This document shows positions 1-13,300 of a DNA stretch of 64,000 nt, piece by piece. The first letter of the stretch is position 1, and each line of letters starts with the position of its first letter. Origin of the DNA: Fasciola hepatica (taxonomy: Eukaryota; Platyhelminthes; Trematoda; Plagiorchiida; Fasciolidae); assembly GCA_948099385.1 (NCBI GenBank), contig CANUEZ040000191.1, forward strand, positions 1,426,001-1,490,000, given 5' to 3'. A program made the position numbers and the translations under genes. The notes beneath the pieces were generated by a model. That model had not been told where the DNA came from, did not search any database, and was given only the letters and a program-made list of their open reading frames with translations.

Positions 1-955
1 CTGTTTGATCCGCTAAGGGAATCATGAGCATTGCACATGGACAGAGCCCACACGGGGACACAAACAAGGGTTGGGGTGAACGAATGTCAGTCGAACACCC
101 AAACCACAAGGCTATCCGATATGGGTCTGAACGCTTTGTTCAACATATACAATACATGATATAGCACAATCCCCAAATTGGCTTCGGCTTTCGCTTTCGC
201 TTTGAGCGGTAACAAACCAATTCTCGCACACCGATCCAATCCTATGTTCCATCACTTCTCTATTTATGGGCCTAAGTAAAACCAAGGCATTCCCGTATGA
301 ACAATACACACAGATTGCTCATACAATGCAATAGAGCAGTAGCAGAGTAGATTTGTATAATATGATTCTCCATGAAGCTTGAACACTGAACTGACCATTG
401 AAAATTATGGAAGCACTGTACAGCTGTTTGATCCGCTAAGGGAATCATGAGCATTGCACATGGACAGAGCCCACTCGGGGACACGAACAAGGGTTGGGGT
501 GAACGAATGTCAGTCGAACACCCAATTCACAAGGCTATCTGATATGTCTCCCTACGCGTCCTTCATCATATACACTACATGATATAGTACAATCCCCAAA
601 TTGGCTTCGGCTTTCGCTTTCGCTTTGAACGGTAACAACCAAATTCTCGCACACCGATCCAATCCTATGTTCCATCACTTCTCTATTTATGGGCCTAAGT
701 AAAACCAAGGCATTCCCTTCTGAACAATCCACACAGATTGCTCATACAATGCAATAGAGCAGTAGCAGAGTAGATTTGTATAATATGACTCTCCATGCAG
801 CTTGAACACGGAACTGACCATTGAAAATTATGGAAGCACTGTACAGCTGTTTGATCCGCTAAGGGAATCATGAGCATTGCACATGGACAGAGCCCACTCA
901 GAGACACGAACAAGGATTCAGGTGAACGAATGTCAGTCGAACACCCAAACCACAA

Positions 956-1378
956 GGCTATCCGATATGGGTCTGAACGCTTTGTTCAACATTTACACTA
1001 CATGATATAGCACAATCCCCAAATTGGCTTCGGCTTTCGCTTTCGCTTTGAACGGTAACAACCAAATTCTAGCACACCGATCCAATCCTATGTTCCATCA
1101 CTTCTCTATTTATGGGCCTAAGTAAAACCAAGGCATTCCCTTATGAACAATCCACACAGATTGCTCATACAATGCAATAGAGCAAAAGCAGAGTAGATTT
1201 GTATAATATGATTCTCCATGAAGCTTGAACACTGAACTGACCATTGAAAATTATGGAAGCACTGTACAGCTGTTTGATCCGCTAAGGGAATCATGAGCAT
1301 TGCACATGGACAGAGCCCACACGGGGACACGAACAAGGGTTGGGGTGAACGAATGTCAGTCGAACACCCAAACCACAA
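956..1378 (+). repeat. Reference monomer (423 bp) with landmarks
   Basis: A typical unit used here to define positions. The variable linker H1 occupies about 956-1005 (A type here). Short CTTTCG repeats lie at about 1034-1049. The CENP-B-box-like motif is at 1041-1057. The variable block H2 is at about 1104-1127. The first inverted-junction motif aaaccaaggc is at 1125-1134. A PvuII site CAGCTG is at 1267-1272 and recurs in nearly every unit. The second junction motif aaaccacaaggc is at 1370-1381, crossing into the next unit. No terminal inverted repeats, poly-A tail or target-site duplications mark the unit, so nothing indicates that it is a mobile element. Confidence 0.9.
1041..1057 (+). other. 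CENP-B-box-like motif (left-arm example)
   Basis: TTTCGCTTTGAACGGTA. The CENP-B box core is N-TTCG-NNNN-A-NN-CGGG-N. Here TTCG matches fully, the 7-base spacing to CGG is exact, and CGG matches three of the last four core bases. The central A is G and the last core G is T, so 7 of 9 core positions agree. The motif recurs with the same spacing in nearly all units; some have ttcggtttgaacgg. Units with ctctcggtttgatcgg (29.8-36.2 kb) are weaker. Resemblance is seen directly; binding is not shown. Confidence 0.4.
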
Positions 1379-4300
1379 GGCTATCCGATATGGGTCTGAA
1401 CGCTTTGTTCAACATATACAATACATGATATAGCACAATCCCCAAATTGGCTTCGGCTTTCGCTTTCGCTTTGAACGGTAACAAACCAATTCTCGCACAC
1501 CGATCCAATCCTATGTTCCATCACTTCTCTATTTATGGGCCTAAGTAAAACCAAGGCATTCCCGTATGAACAATACACACAGATTGCTCATACAATGCAA
1601 TAGAGCAGTAGCAGAGTAGATTTGTATAATATGATTCTCCATGAAGCTTGAACACTGAACTGACCATTGAAAATTATGGAAGCACTGTACAGCTGTTTGA
1701 TCCGCTAAGGGAATCATGAGCATTGCACATGGACAGAGCCCACTCGGGGACACGAACAAGGGTTGGGGTGAACGAATGTCAGTCGAACACCCAATTCACA
1801 AGGCTATCTGTTATGTCTCCCTACGCGTCCTTCATCATATACACTACATGATATAGTACAATCCCCAAATTGGCTTCGGCTTTCGCTTTCGCTTTGAACG
1901 GTAACAACCAAATTCTCGCACACCGATCCAATCCTATGTTCCATCACTTCTCTATTTATGGGCCTAAGTAAAACCAAGGCATTCCCTTATGAACAATCCA
2001 CACAGATTGCTCATACAATGCAATAGAGCAGTAGCAGAGTAGATTTGTATAACATGATTCTGCATGCAGCTTGAACACTGAACTGACCATTGAAAATTAT
2101 GGAAGCACTGTACAGCTGTTTGATCCGCTAAGGGAATCATAAGCATTGCACATGGACAGAGCCCACTCAGAGACACGAACAAGGATTGGGGTGAACGAAT
2201 GTCAGTCGAACACCCAAACCACAAGGCTATCCGATATGGGTCTGAACGCTTTGTTCAACATTTACACTACATGATATAGCACAATCCCCAAATTGGCTTC
2301 GGCTTTCGCTTTCGCTTTGAACGGTAACAACCAAATTCTAGCACACCGATCCAATCCTATGTTCCATCACTTCTCTATTTATGGGCCTAAGTAAAACCAA
2401 GGCATTCCCTTATGAACAATCCACACAGATTGCTCATACAATGCAATAGAGCAGTAGCAGAGTAGATTTGTATAATATGATTCTCCATGCAGCTTGAACA
2501 CTGAACTGACCATTGAAAATTATGGAAGCACTGTACAGCTGTTTGATCCGCTAAGGGAATCATAAGCATTGCACATGGACAGAGCCCACTCAGAGACACG
2601 AACAAGGGTTGGGGTGAACGAATGTCAGTCGAACACCCAAACCACAAGGCTATCCGATATGGGTATCAACGCTTTGTTCAACATATACACTACATGATAT
2701 AGCACAATCCCCAAATTGGCTTCGGCTTTCGCTTTCGCTTTGAACGGTAACAACCAAATTCTAGCACACCGATCCAATCCTATGTTCCATCACTTCTCTA
2801 TTTATGGGCCTAAGTAAAACCAAGGCATTCCCTTATAAACAATCCCCACACAGATTGCTCATACAATGCAATAGAGCAGTAGCAGAGTAGATTTGTATAA
2901 TATGATTCTCCATGAAGCTTGAACACTGAACTGACCATTGAAAATGATGGAAGCACTGTACAGCTGTTTGATCCGCTAAGGGAATCATGAGCAATGCACA
3001 TGGACAGAGCCCACACGGGGACACGAACAAGGGTTGGGGTGAACGAATGTCAGTCGAACACCCAAACCACAAGGCTATCTGATTTGTCTCCCTACGCGTC
3101 CTTCATCTTATACACTACATGATACAGCTCAATCCCCAAATTGGCTTCGGCTTTCGCTTTCGCTTTGAACGGTAACAACCAAATTCTAGCACACCGATCC
3201 AATCCTATGTTCCATCACTTCTCTATTTATGGGCCTAAGTAAAACCAAGGCATTCCCTTATGAACAATCCACACAGATTGCTCATACAATGCAATAGAGC
3301 AGTAGCAGAGTAGATTTGTATAACATGATTATCCATGCAGCTTGAACACTGAACTGACCATTGCAAATTATGGAAGCACTGTACAGCTGTTTGATCCGCT
3401 AAGGGAATCATAAGCATTGCACATGGACAGAGCCCACTCAGAGACACGAACTAGGGTAGGGGTGAACGAATGTCAGTCGAACACCCAAACCACAAGGCCA
3501 TCCGATATGGGTCTGAACGCTTTGTTCAACATATACAATACTTTATATAGCACAATCCCCAAATTGGCTTCGGCTTTCGCTTTCGCTTTGAACGGTAACA
3601 ACCAAATTCTAGCACACCGATCCAATCCTATGTTCCATCACTTCTCTATTTATGGGCCTTAGTAAAACCAAGGCATTCCCTTATGAACAATCCACACAGA
3701 TTGCTCATACAATGCAATAGAGCAGTAGCAGAGTAGATTTGTATGATATGATTCTCCATGCAGCTTGAACACTGAACTGACCATTGAAAATGATGGAAGC
3801 ACTGTACAGCTGTTTGATCCGCTAAGGGAATCATGAGCATTGCACATGGACAGAGCCCACACGGGGACACGAACAAGGGTTGGGGTGAACGAATGTCAGT
3901 CGAACACCCAAACCACAAGGCTATCCGATATGGGTCTCAACGATTTGCTCAACATAATCACTACATGATATAGCACAATCCCCAAATTGGCTTCGGCTTT
4001 CGCTTTCGCTTTGAACGGTAACAACCAAATTCTCGCACACCGATCCAATCCTATGTTCCATCACTTCTCTATTTATGGGCCCAAGTAAAACCAAGGCATT
4101 CCCTTATGAACAATCCACACAGATTGCTCATACAATGCAATAGAGCAGTAGCAGAGTAGATTTGTATAATATGATTCTCCCTGCAGCTTGAACACTGAAC
4201 TGACCATTGAAAATTATGGAAACACTGTACAGCTGTTTGATCAGCTAAGGGAATCATAAGCATTGCACATGGACAGAACCCACTCGGAGACACGAACAAG

Positions 4301-7300
4301 GGTTGGGGTGAACGAATGTCAGTCGAACACCCAAACCACAAGGCTATCCGATATGGGTATCAACGCTTTGTTCAACATATACACTACATGATATAGCACA
4401 ATCCCCAAATTGGATTCGGCTTTCGCTTTCGCTTTGAACGGTAACAACCAAATTCTCGCACACCGATCCAATCCTATGTTCCATCATTTCTCTATTTATG
4501 GGCCTAAGTAAAACCAAGGCATTCCCTTATGAACAATCCACACAGATTGCTCATACAAGGCAATGGAGCAGTAGCAGAGTAGATTTGTATTATATGATTC
4601 TCCATGCAGCTTGAACACTGAACTGACCATTGAAAATTATGGAAGCACTGTACAGCTGTTTGATCCGCTAAGGGAATCATGAGCATTGCACATGGACAGA
4701 GCCCACACGGGGACACGAACAAGGGTTGGGGTGAACGAATGTCAGTCGAACACCCAAACCACAAGGCTATCTGATTTGTCTCCCTACGCGTCCTTCATCT
4801 TATACACTACATGATATAGCACAATCCCCAAATTGGCTTCGGCTTCCGCTTTCGCTTTGAACGGTAACAACCAAATTCTAGCACACCGATCCAATCCTAT
4901 GTTCCATCACTTCTCTATTTATGGGCCTAAGTAAAACCAAGGCATTCCCTTATGAACAATCCACACAGATTGCTCATACAATGCAATAGAGCAGTAGCAG
5001 AGTAGATTTGTATAACATGATTCTGCATGCAGCTTGAACACTGAACTGACCATTGAAAATTATGGAAGCACTGTACAGCTGTTTGATCCGCTAAGGGAAT
5101 CATAAGCATTGCACATGGACAGAGCCCACTCAGAGACACGAACAAGGATTGGGGTGAACGAATGTCAGTCGAACACCCAAACCACAAGGCTATCCGATAT
5201 GGGTCTCAACGCTTTGTTCAACATATACACTACATGATATAGCACAATCCCCAAATTGGCTTCGGCTTTCGCTTTCGCTTTGAACGGTAACAACCAAATT
5301 CTCGCACACCGATCGAATCCTATGTTCCATCACTTCTCTATTTATGGGCCTAAGTAAAACCAAGGCATTCCCTTATGAACAATCCCCACACAGATTGCTC
5401 ATACAATGCAATAGAGCAGTAGCAGAGTAGATTTGTATAATATGATTCTCCATGCAGCTTGAACACTGAACTGACCATTGAAAATTATGGAAGCACTGTA
5501 CAGCTGTTTGATCCGCTAAGGGAATCATGAGCATTGCACATGGACAGAGCCCACTCAGAGACACGAACAAGGATTCAGGTGAACGAATGTCAGTCGAACA
5601 CCCAAACCACAAGGCTATCTGATATGTCTCCCTACGCGTCCTTCATCATATACACTACATGATATAGCACAATCCCCAAATTGGCTTCGGCTTTCGCTTT
5701 CGCTTTGAACGGTAACAACCAAATTCTCGCACACCGATCCAATCCTATGTTCCATCACTTCTCTATTTATGGGCCTAAGTAAAACCAAGGCATTCCCTTA
5801 TGAACAATCCACACAGATTGCTCATACAATGCAATAGAGCAGTAGCAGAGTAGATTTGTATAACATGATTCTCCATGCAGCTTGAACACTGAACTGACCA
5901 TTGAAAAGTATGGAAACACTGTACAGCTGTTTGATCCGCTAAGGGAATCATGAGCATTGCACATGGACAGAGCCCACTCGGAGACACGAACAAGGGTTGA
6001 GGTGAACGATTGTCAGTCGAACAACCAAACCACAAGGCTATCCGATATGGGTCTCAAAGCTTTGTTCAACATATACAATACATGATATAGCACAATCCCC
6101 AAATTGGCTTCGGATTTCGCTTTCGCTTTGAACGGTAACAACGAAATTCTCGCACACCGATCCAATCCTATGTTCCATCACTTCTCTATTTATGGGCCTA
6201 AGTAAAACCAAGGCATTCCCTTATGAACAATCCACACAGATTGCTCATACAATGCAATAGAGCAGTAGCAGAGTAGATTTGTATAATATGATTCTCCATG
6301 CAGCTTGAACACTGAACTGACCATTGAAAATTATGGAAACACTGTACAGCTGTTTGATCAGCTAAGGGAATCATAAGCATTGCACATGGACAGAACCCAC
6401 TCGGAGACACGAACAAGGGTTGGGGTGAACGAATGTCAGTCGAACACCCAAACCACAAGGCTATCCCATATGGGTATCAACGCTTTGTTCAACATATACA
6501 CTACATGATATAGCTCAATCCCCAAATTGGCTTCGGCTTTCGCTTCGCTTTGAACGGTAACAACCAAATTCTCGCACACCGATCCAATCCTATGTTCCAT
6601 CACTTCTCTATTTATGGGCCTAAGTAAAACCAAGGCATTCCCTTATGAACAATCCACACAGATTGCTCATACAATGCAATAGAGCAAAAGCAGAGTAGAT
6701 TTGTATAATATGATTCTCCATGAAGCTTGAACACTGAACTGACCATTGAAAATGATGGAAGCACTGTACAGCTGTTTGATCCGCTAAGGGAATCATGAGC
6801 ATTGCACATGGACAGAGCCCACACGGGGACACGAACAAGGGTTGGGGTGAACGAATGTCAGTCGAACACCCAAACCACAAGGCTATCTGATTTGTCTCCC
6901 TACGCGTCCTTCATCTTATACACTACATGATATAGCACAATCCCCAAATTGGCTTCGGCTTCCGCTTTCGCTTTGAACGGTAACAACCAAATTCTAGCAC
7001 ACCGATCCAATCCTATGTTCCATCACTTCTCTATTTATGGGCCTAAGTAAAACCAAGGCATTCCCTTATGAACAATCCACACAGATTGCTCATACAATGC
7101 AATAGAGCAGTTGCAGAGTAGATTTGTATAACATGATTATCCATGCAGCTTGAACACTGAACTGACCATTGAAAATTATGGAAGCACTGTACAGCTGTTT
7201 GATCCGCTAAGGGAATCATAAGCATTGCACATGGACAGAGCCCACTCAGAGACACGAACAAGGATTGGGGTGAACGAATGTCAGTCGAACACCCAAACCA

Positions 7301-10300
7301 CAAGGCTATCCGATATGGGTCTCAACGCTTTGTTCAACATATACACTACATGATATAGCACAATCCCCAAATTGGCTTCGGCTTTCGCTTTCGCTTTGAA
7401 CGGTAACAACCAAATTCTCGCACACCGATCCAATCCTATGTTCCATCACTTCTCTATTTATGGGCCTAAGTAAAACCAAGGCATTCCCTTATGAACAATC
7501 CCCACACAGATTGCTCATACAATGCAATAGAGCAGTAGCAGAGTAGATTTGTATAATATGATTCTCCATGCAGCTTGAACACTGAACTGACCATTGAAAA
7601 TGATGGAAACACTGTACAGCTGTTTGATCCGCTAAGGGAATCATGAGCATTGCACATGGACAGAGCCCACTCGGAGACACGAACAAGGGTTGAGGTGAAC
7701 GATTGTCAGTCGAACAACCAAACCACAAGGCTATCCGATATGGGTCTCAAAGCTTTGTTCAACATATACAATACATGATATAGCACAATCCCCAAATTCG
7801 CTTTGGCTTTCGCTTTCGCTTTGAACGGTAACAACCAAATTCTCGCACACCGATCCAATCCTATGTTCCATCACTTCTCTATTTATGGGCCTAAGTAAAA
7901 CCAAGGCATTTCCTTATGAACAATCCCCACACAGATTGCTCATACAATGCAATAGAGCAGTAGCAGAGTAGATTTGTATAATATGATTCTCCATGCAGCT
8001 TGACCACGGAACTGACCATTGAAAATGATGGAAGCACTGTACAGCTGTTTGATCCGCTAAGGGAATCATAAGCATTGCACATGGACAGAGCCCACTCGGA
8101 GACACGAACAAGGGTTGGGGTGAACGAATGTCAGTCGAACACCCAAACCACAAGGCTATCTGATATGTCTCCCTACGCGTCCTTCATCATATACACTACA
8201 TGATATAGCACAATCCCCAAATTGGCTTCGGCTTTCGCTTCGCTTTGAACGGTAACAACCAAATTCTCGCACACCGATCCAATCCTTTGTTCCATCACTT
8301 CTCTATTTATGGGCCTAAGTAAAACCAAGGCATTCCCTTATGAACAATCCACACAGATTGATCATACAATGCAATAGAGCAGTAGCAGAGTAGATTTGTA
8401 TAATATGATTCTCCATGCAGCTTGAACACTGAACTGACCATTGAAAATTATGGAAACACTGTACAGCTGTTTGATCAGCTAAGGGAATCATGAGCATTGC
8501 ACATGGACAGAGCCCACTCGGAGACACGAACAAGGGTTGAGGTGAACGATTGTCAGTCGAACAACCAAACCACGAGGCTATCCGATATGGGTCTCAACGC
8601 TTTGTTCAACATATACAATACATGATATAGCACAATCCCCAAATTGGCTTCGGCTTTCGCCATCGCTTTGAACGGTAACAACCAAATTCTAGCACACCGA
8701 TCCAATCCTATGTTCCATCACTTCTCTATTTATGGGCCTAAGTAAAACCAAGGCATTCCCTTATGAACAATCCACACAGATTGCTCATACAATGCAATAG
8801 AGCAGTAGCAGAGTAGATTTGTATAATATGATTCTCCATGCAGCTTGAACACTGAACTGACCATTGAAAATCATGGAAGCACTGTACAGCTGTTTGATCC
8901 GCTAAGGGAATCATGAGCATTGCACATGGACAGAGCCCACTCGGGGACACGAACAAGGGTTGGGGTGAACGAATGTCAGTCGAACACCCAAACCACAAGG
9001 CTATCCGATATGGGTCTGAACGCTTTGTTCAACATATACAATACTTTATATAGCACAATCCCCAAATTGGCTTCGGCTTTCGCTTTCGCTTTGAACGGTA
9101 ACAACCAAATTCTAGCACACCGATCCAATCCTATGTTCCATCACTTCTCTATTTATGGGCCTAAGTAAAACCAAGGCATTCCCTTATGAACAATCCACAC
9201 AGATTCCTCATACAATGCAATAGAGCAGTAGCAGAGTAGATTTGTATATTATGATTCTCCATGCAGCTTGAACACTGAACTGACCATTGAAAATTATGGA
9301 AGCACTGTACAGCTGTTTGATCCGCTAAGGGAATCATGAGCATTGCACATGGACCGAGCCCACTCGGAGACACGAACAAGGGTTGGGGTGAACGAATGTC
9401 AGTCGAACACCCAAACCACAAGGCTATCCGATATGTCTCACTACGCGTCCTTCAACATATACACTACATGATATAGCACAATCCCCAAATTGGCTTCGGC
9501 TTTCGCTTTCGCTTTGAACGGTAACAACCAAATTCTCGCACACCGATCCAATCCTATGTTCCATCACTTCTCTATTTATGGGCCTAAGTAAAACCAAGGC
9601 ATTCCCTTATGAACAATCCACACAGATTGCTCATACAATGCAATAGAGCAGTAGCAGAGTAGATTTGTATAATATGATTCTCCATGCAGCTTGAACACTG
9701 AACTGACCATTGAAAATTATGGAAGCACTGTACAGCTGTTTGATCCGCTAAGGAGTTCATGAGCATTGCACATGGACAGAGCCCACACGGGGACAGGAAC
9801 AAGGGTTGGGGTGAACGAATGTCAGTCGAACACCCAAACCACAAGGCTATTCGATATGCCTCTGAAGGCTTTGTTCAACATATACACTACATGATATAGC
9901 ACAATCCCCAAATTGGCTTCGGCTTTCGCTTTCGCTTTGAACGGTAACAACCAAATTCTCGCACACCGATCCAATCCTATGTTCCATCACTTCTCTATTT
10001 ATGGGCCTAAGTAAAACCAAGGCATTTCCTTATGAACAATCCCCACACAGATTGCTCATACAATGCAATAGAGCAGTAGCAGAGTAGATTTGTATAATAT
10101 GATTCTCCATGCAGCTTGACCACGGAACTGACCATTGAAAATTATGGAAGCACTGTACAGCTGTTTGATCCGCTAAGGGAATCATGAGCATTGCACATGG
10201 ACAGAGCCCACACGGGGACACGAACAAGGGTTGGGGTGAACGAATGTCAGTCGAACACCCAAACCACAAGGCTATCCGATATGGGTCTCAACGCTTTGTT

Positions 10301-13300
10301 CAACATATACAATACATGATATAGCACAATCCCCAAATTGGCTTCGGCTTTCGCTTTCGCTTTGAACGGTAACAAACCAATTCTCGCACACCGATCGAAT
10401 CCTATGTTCCATCACCTCTCTATTTATGGGCCTAAGTAAAACCAAGGCATTCCCGTATGAACAATACACACAGATTGCTCATACAATGCAATAGAGCAGT
10501 AGCAGAGTAGATTTGTATAATATGATTCTCCATGAAGCTTGAACACTGAACTGACCATTGAAAATTATGGAAGCACTGTACAGCTGTTTGATCCGCTAAG
10601 GGAATCATGAGCATTGCACATGGACAGAGCCCACTCGGAGACACGAACAAGGGCTGGCGTGAACGAATGTCAGTCGAACACCCAAACCACAAGGCTATCT
10701 GATATGTCTCCCTACGCGTCCTTCATCATATACACTACATGATATAGCACAATCCCCAAATTGGCTTCGGCTTTCGCTTTCGCTTTGAACGGTAACAACC
10801 AAATTCTCGCACACCGATCCAATCCTATGTTCCATCACTTCTCTATTTATGGGCCTAAGTAAAACCAAGGCATTCCCTTATGAACAATCCACACAGATTG
10901 CTCATACAATGCAATAGAGCAGTAGCAGAGTAGATTTGTATAACATGATTCTGCATGCAGCTTGAACACTGAACTGACCATTGAAAATTATGGAAGCACT
11001 GTACAGCTGTTTGATCCGCTAAGGGAATCATAAGCATTGCACATGGACAGAGCCCACTCAGAGACACGAACGAGGGTAGGGGTGAACGAATGTCAGTCGA
11101 ACACCCAAACCACAAGGCTATCCGATATGGGTCTGAACGCTTTGTTCAACATTTACACTACATGATATAGCACAATCCCCAAATTGGCTTCGGCTTTCGC
11201 TTTCGCTTTGAACGGTAACAACCAAATTCTAGCACACCGATCCAATCCTATGTTCCATCACTTCTCTATTTATGGGCCTAAGTAAAACCAAGGCATTCCC
11301 TTATGAACAATCCACACAGATTGCTCATACAATGCAATAGAGCAGTAGCAGAGTAGATTTGTATAATATGATTCTCCATGCAGCTTGAACACTGAACTGA
11401 CCATTGAAAATTATGGAAGCACTGTACAGCTGTTTGATCCGCTAAGGGAATCATGAGCATTGCACATGGACAGAGCCCACACGGGGACACGAACAAGGGT
11501 TGGGGTGAACGAATGTCAGTCGAGCACCCAAACCACAAGGCTATCTGATTTGTCTCCCTACGCGTCCTTCATCATATACACTAAATGATATAGCACAATC
11601 CCCAAATTGGCTTCGGATTTCGCTTTCGCTTTGAACGGTAACAACCAAATTCTAGCACACCGATCCAATCCTATGTTCCATCACTTCTCTATTTATGGGC
11701 CTAAGTAAAACCAAGGCATTCCCTTATGAACAATCCACACAGATTGCTCATACAATGCAATAGAGCAGTAGCAGAGTAGATTTGTATAACATGATTCTCC
11801 ATGCAGCTTGAACACTGAACTGACCATTGCAAATTATGGAAGCACTGTACAGCTGTTTGATCCGCTAAGGGAATCATGAGCATTGCACATGGACAGAGCC
11901 CACACGGGGACACGAACAAGGGTTGGGGTGAACGAATGTCAGTCGAACACCCAAACCACAAGGCTATCCGATATGGGTCTCAACGCTTTGTTCAACATAT
12001 ACAATACATGATATAGCACAATCCCCAAATTGGCTTCGGCTTTCGCTTTCGCTTTGAACGGTAACAACCAAATTCTCGCACACCGATCCAATCCTATGTT
12101 CCATCACTTCTCTATTTATGGGCCTAAGTAAAACCAAGGCATTCGCCTTATGAACAATCCCCACACAGATTGCTCATACAATGCAATAGAGCAGTAGCAG
12201 AGTAGATTTGTATAATATGATTCTCCATGAAGCTTGAACACTGAACTGACCATTGAAAATGATGGAAGCACTGTACAGCTGTTTGATCCGCTAAGGGAAT
12301 CATGAGCATTGCACATGGACAGAGCCCACACGGGGACAGGAACAAGGGTTGGGGTGAACGAATGTCAGTCGAACACCCAAACCACAAGGCTATCTGATTT
12401 GTCTCCCTACGCGTCCTTCATCTTATACACTACATGATATAGCTCAATCCCCAAATTGGCTTCGGCTTTCGCTTTCGCTTTGAACGGTAACAACCAAATT
12501 CTCGCACACCGATCCAATCCTATGTTGCATCACTTCTCTATTTATGGGCCTAAGTAAAACCGACGCATTACCTTATGAACAATCCACACAGATTGCTCAT
12601 ACAATGCAATAGAGCAGTAGCAGAGTAGATTTGTATAACATGATTATCCATGCAGCTTGAACACTGAACTGACCATTGAAAATCGTGGAAGCACTGTACA
12701 GCTGTTTGATCCGCTAAGGGAATCATGAGCATTGCACATGGACAGAGCCCACACGGGGACACGAACAAGGGTAGGGGTGAACGAATGTCAGTCGAACACC
12801 CAAACCACAAGGCTATCCGATATGGGTCTCAACGCTTTGTTCAACATATACAATACATGATATAGCACAATCCCCAAATTGGCTTCGGCTTTCGCTTTCG
12901 CTTTGAACGGTAACAACCAAATTCTAGCACACCGATCCAATCCTATGTTCCATCACTTCTCTATTTATGGGCCTAAGTAAAACCAAGGCATTCCCTTATA
13001 AACAATCCCCACACAGATTGCTCATACAATGCAATAGAGCAGTAGCAGAGTAGATTTGTATAACATGATTCTCCATGCAGCTTGAACACTGAACTGACCA
13101 TTGAAAATTATGGAAGCACTGTACAGCTGTTTGATCCGCTAAGGGAATCATAAGCATTGCACATGGACAGAGCCCACTCAGAGACACGAACAAGGATTCA
13201 GGTGAACGAATGTCAGTCGAACACCCAAACCACAAGGCTATCCGATATGGGTCTCAACGCTTTGTTCAACATATACAATACATGATATAGCACAATCCCC

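Larger units (their letters stand above)
1..1986 (+). repeat. Trimer duplication, offset 1269 bp
   Basis: Bases 1-717 match 1270-1986 at an offset of exactly three units. I noted only a few differences (near 62, 205 and 542). Both copies share rare variants: gtaacaaaccaattc, cccgtatgaacaatac and cccaattcacaagg. The match weakens after about 717, where cccttctg stands against cccttatg and the following units use different marker variants. Confidence 0.85.

Noticed and set aside
695..955. Recurrent minus-strand open frame of about 86 codons, present in most left-arm units and on the plus strand in the right arm.
   Set aside because: It starts at TTG, not ATG. It is cut or reframed by the common 2-bp insertion and by stops, shows amino-acid changes at many positions, and has no recognisable domain. 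Its recurrence follows from tandem repetition of a unit of 3 x 141 bp. A formal dN/dS test across units would settle it; a ratio near 1 is expected.
2833..2850. The 2-bp cc insertion (aatccccacac) as a marker of one unit lineage.
   Set aside because: It occurs in units with different linker and H2 types (for example near 2845, 7500, 12160, 29510 and 36716) and could have arisen or moved several times, so it is not a reliable lineage marker by itself.
3417..3662. Plus-strand open frames of about 60-85 codons in a few left-arm units (also 8920-9168 and 41516-41704).
   Set aside because: They exist only where chance substitutions remove stops in individual units and are not shared across the array.
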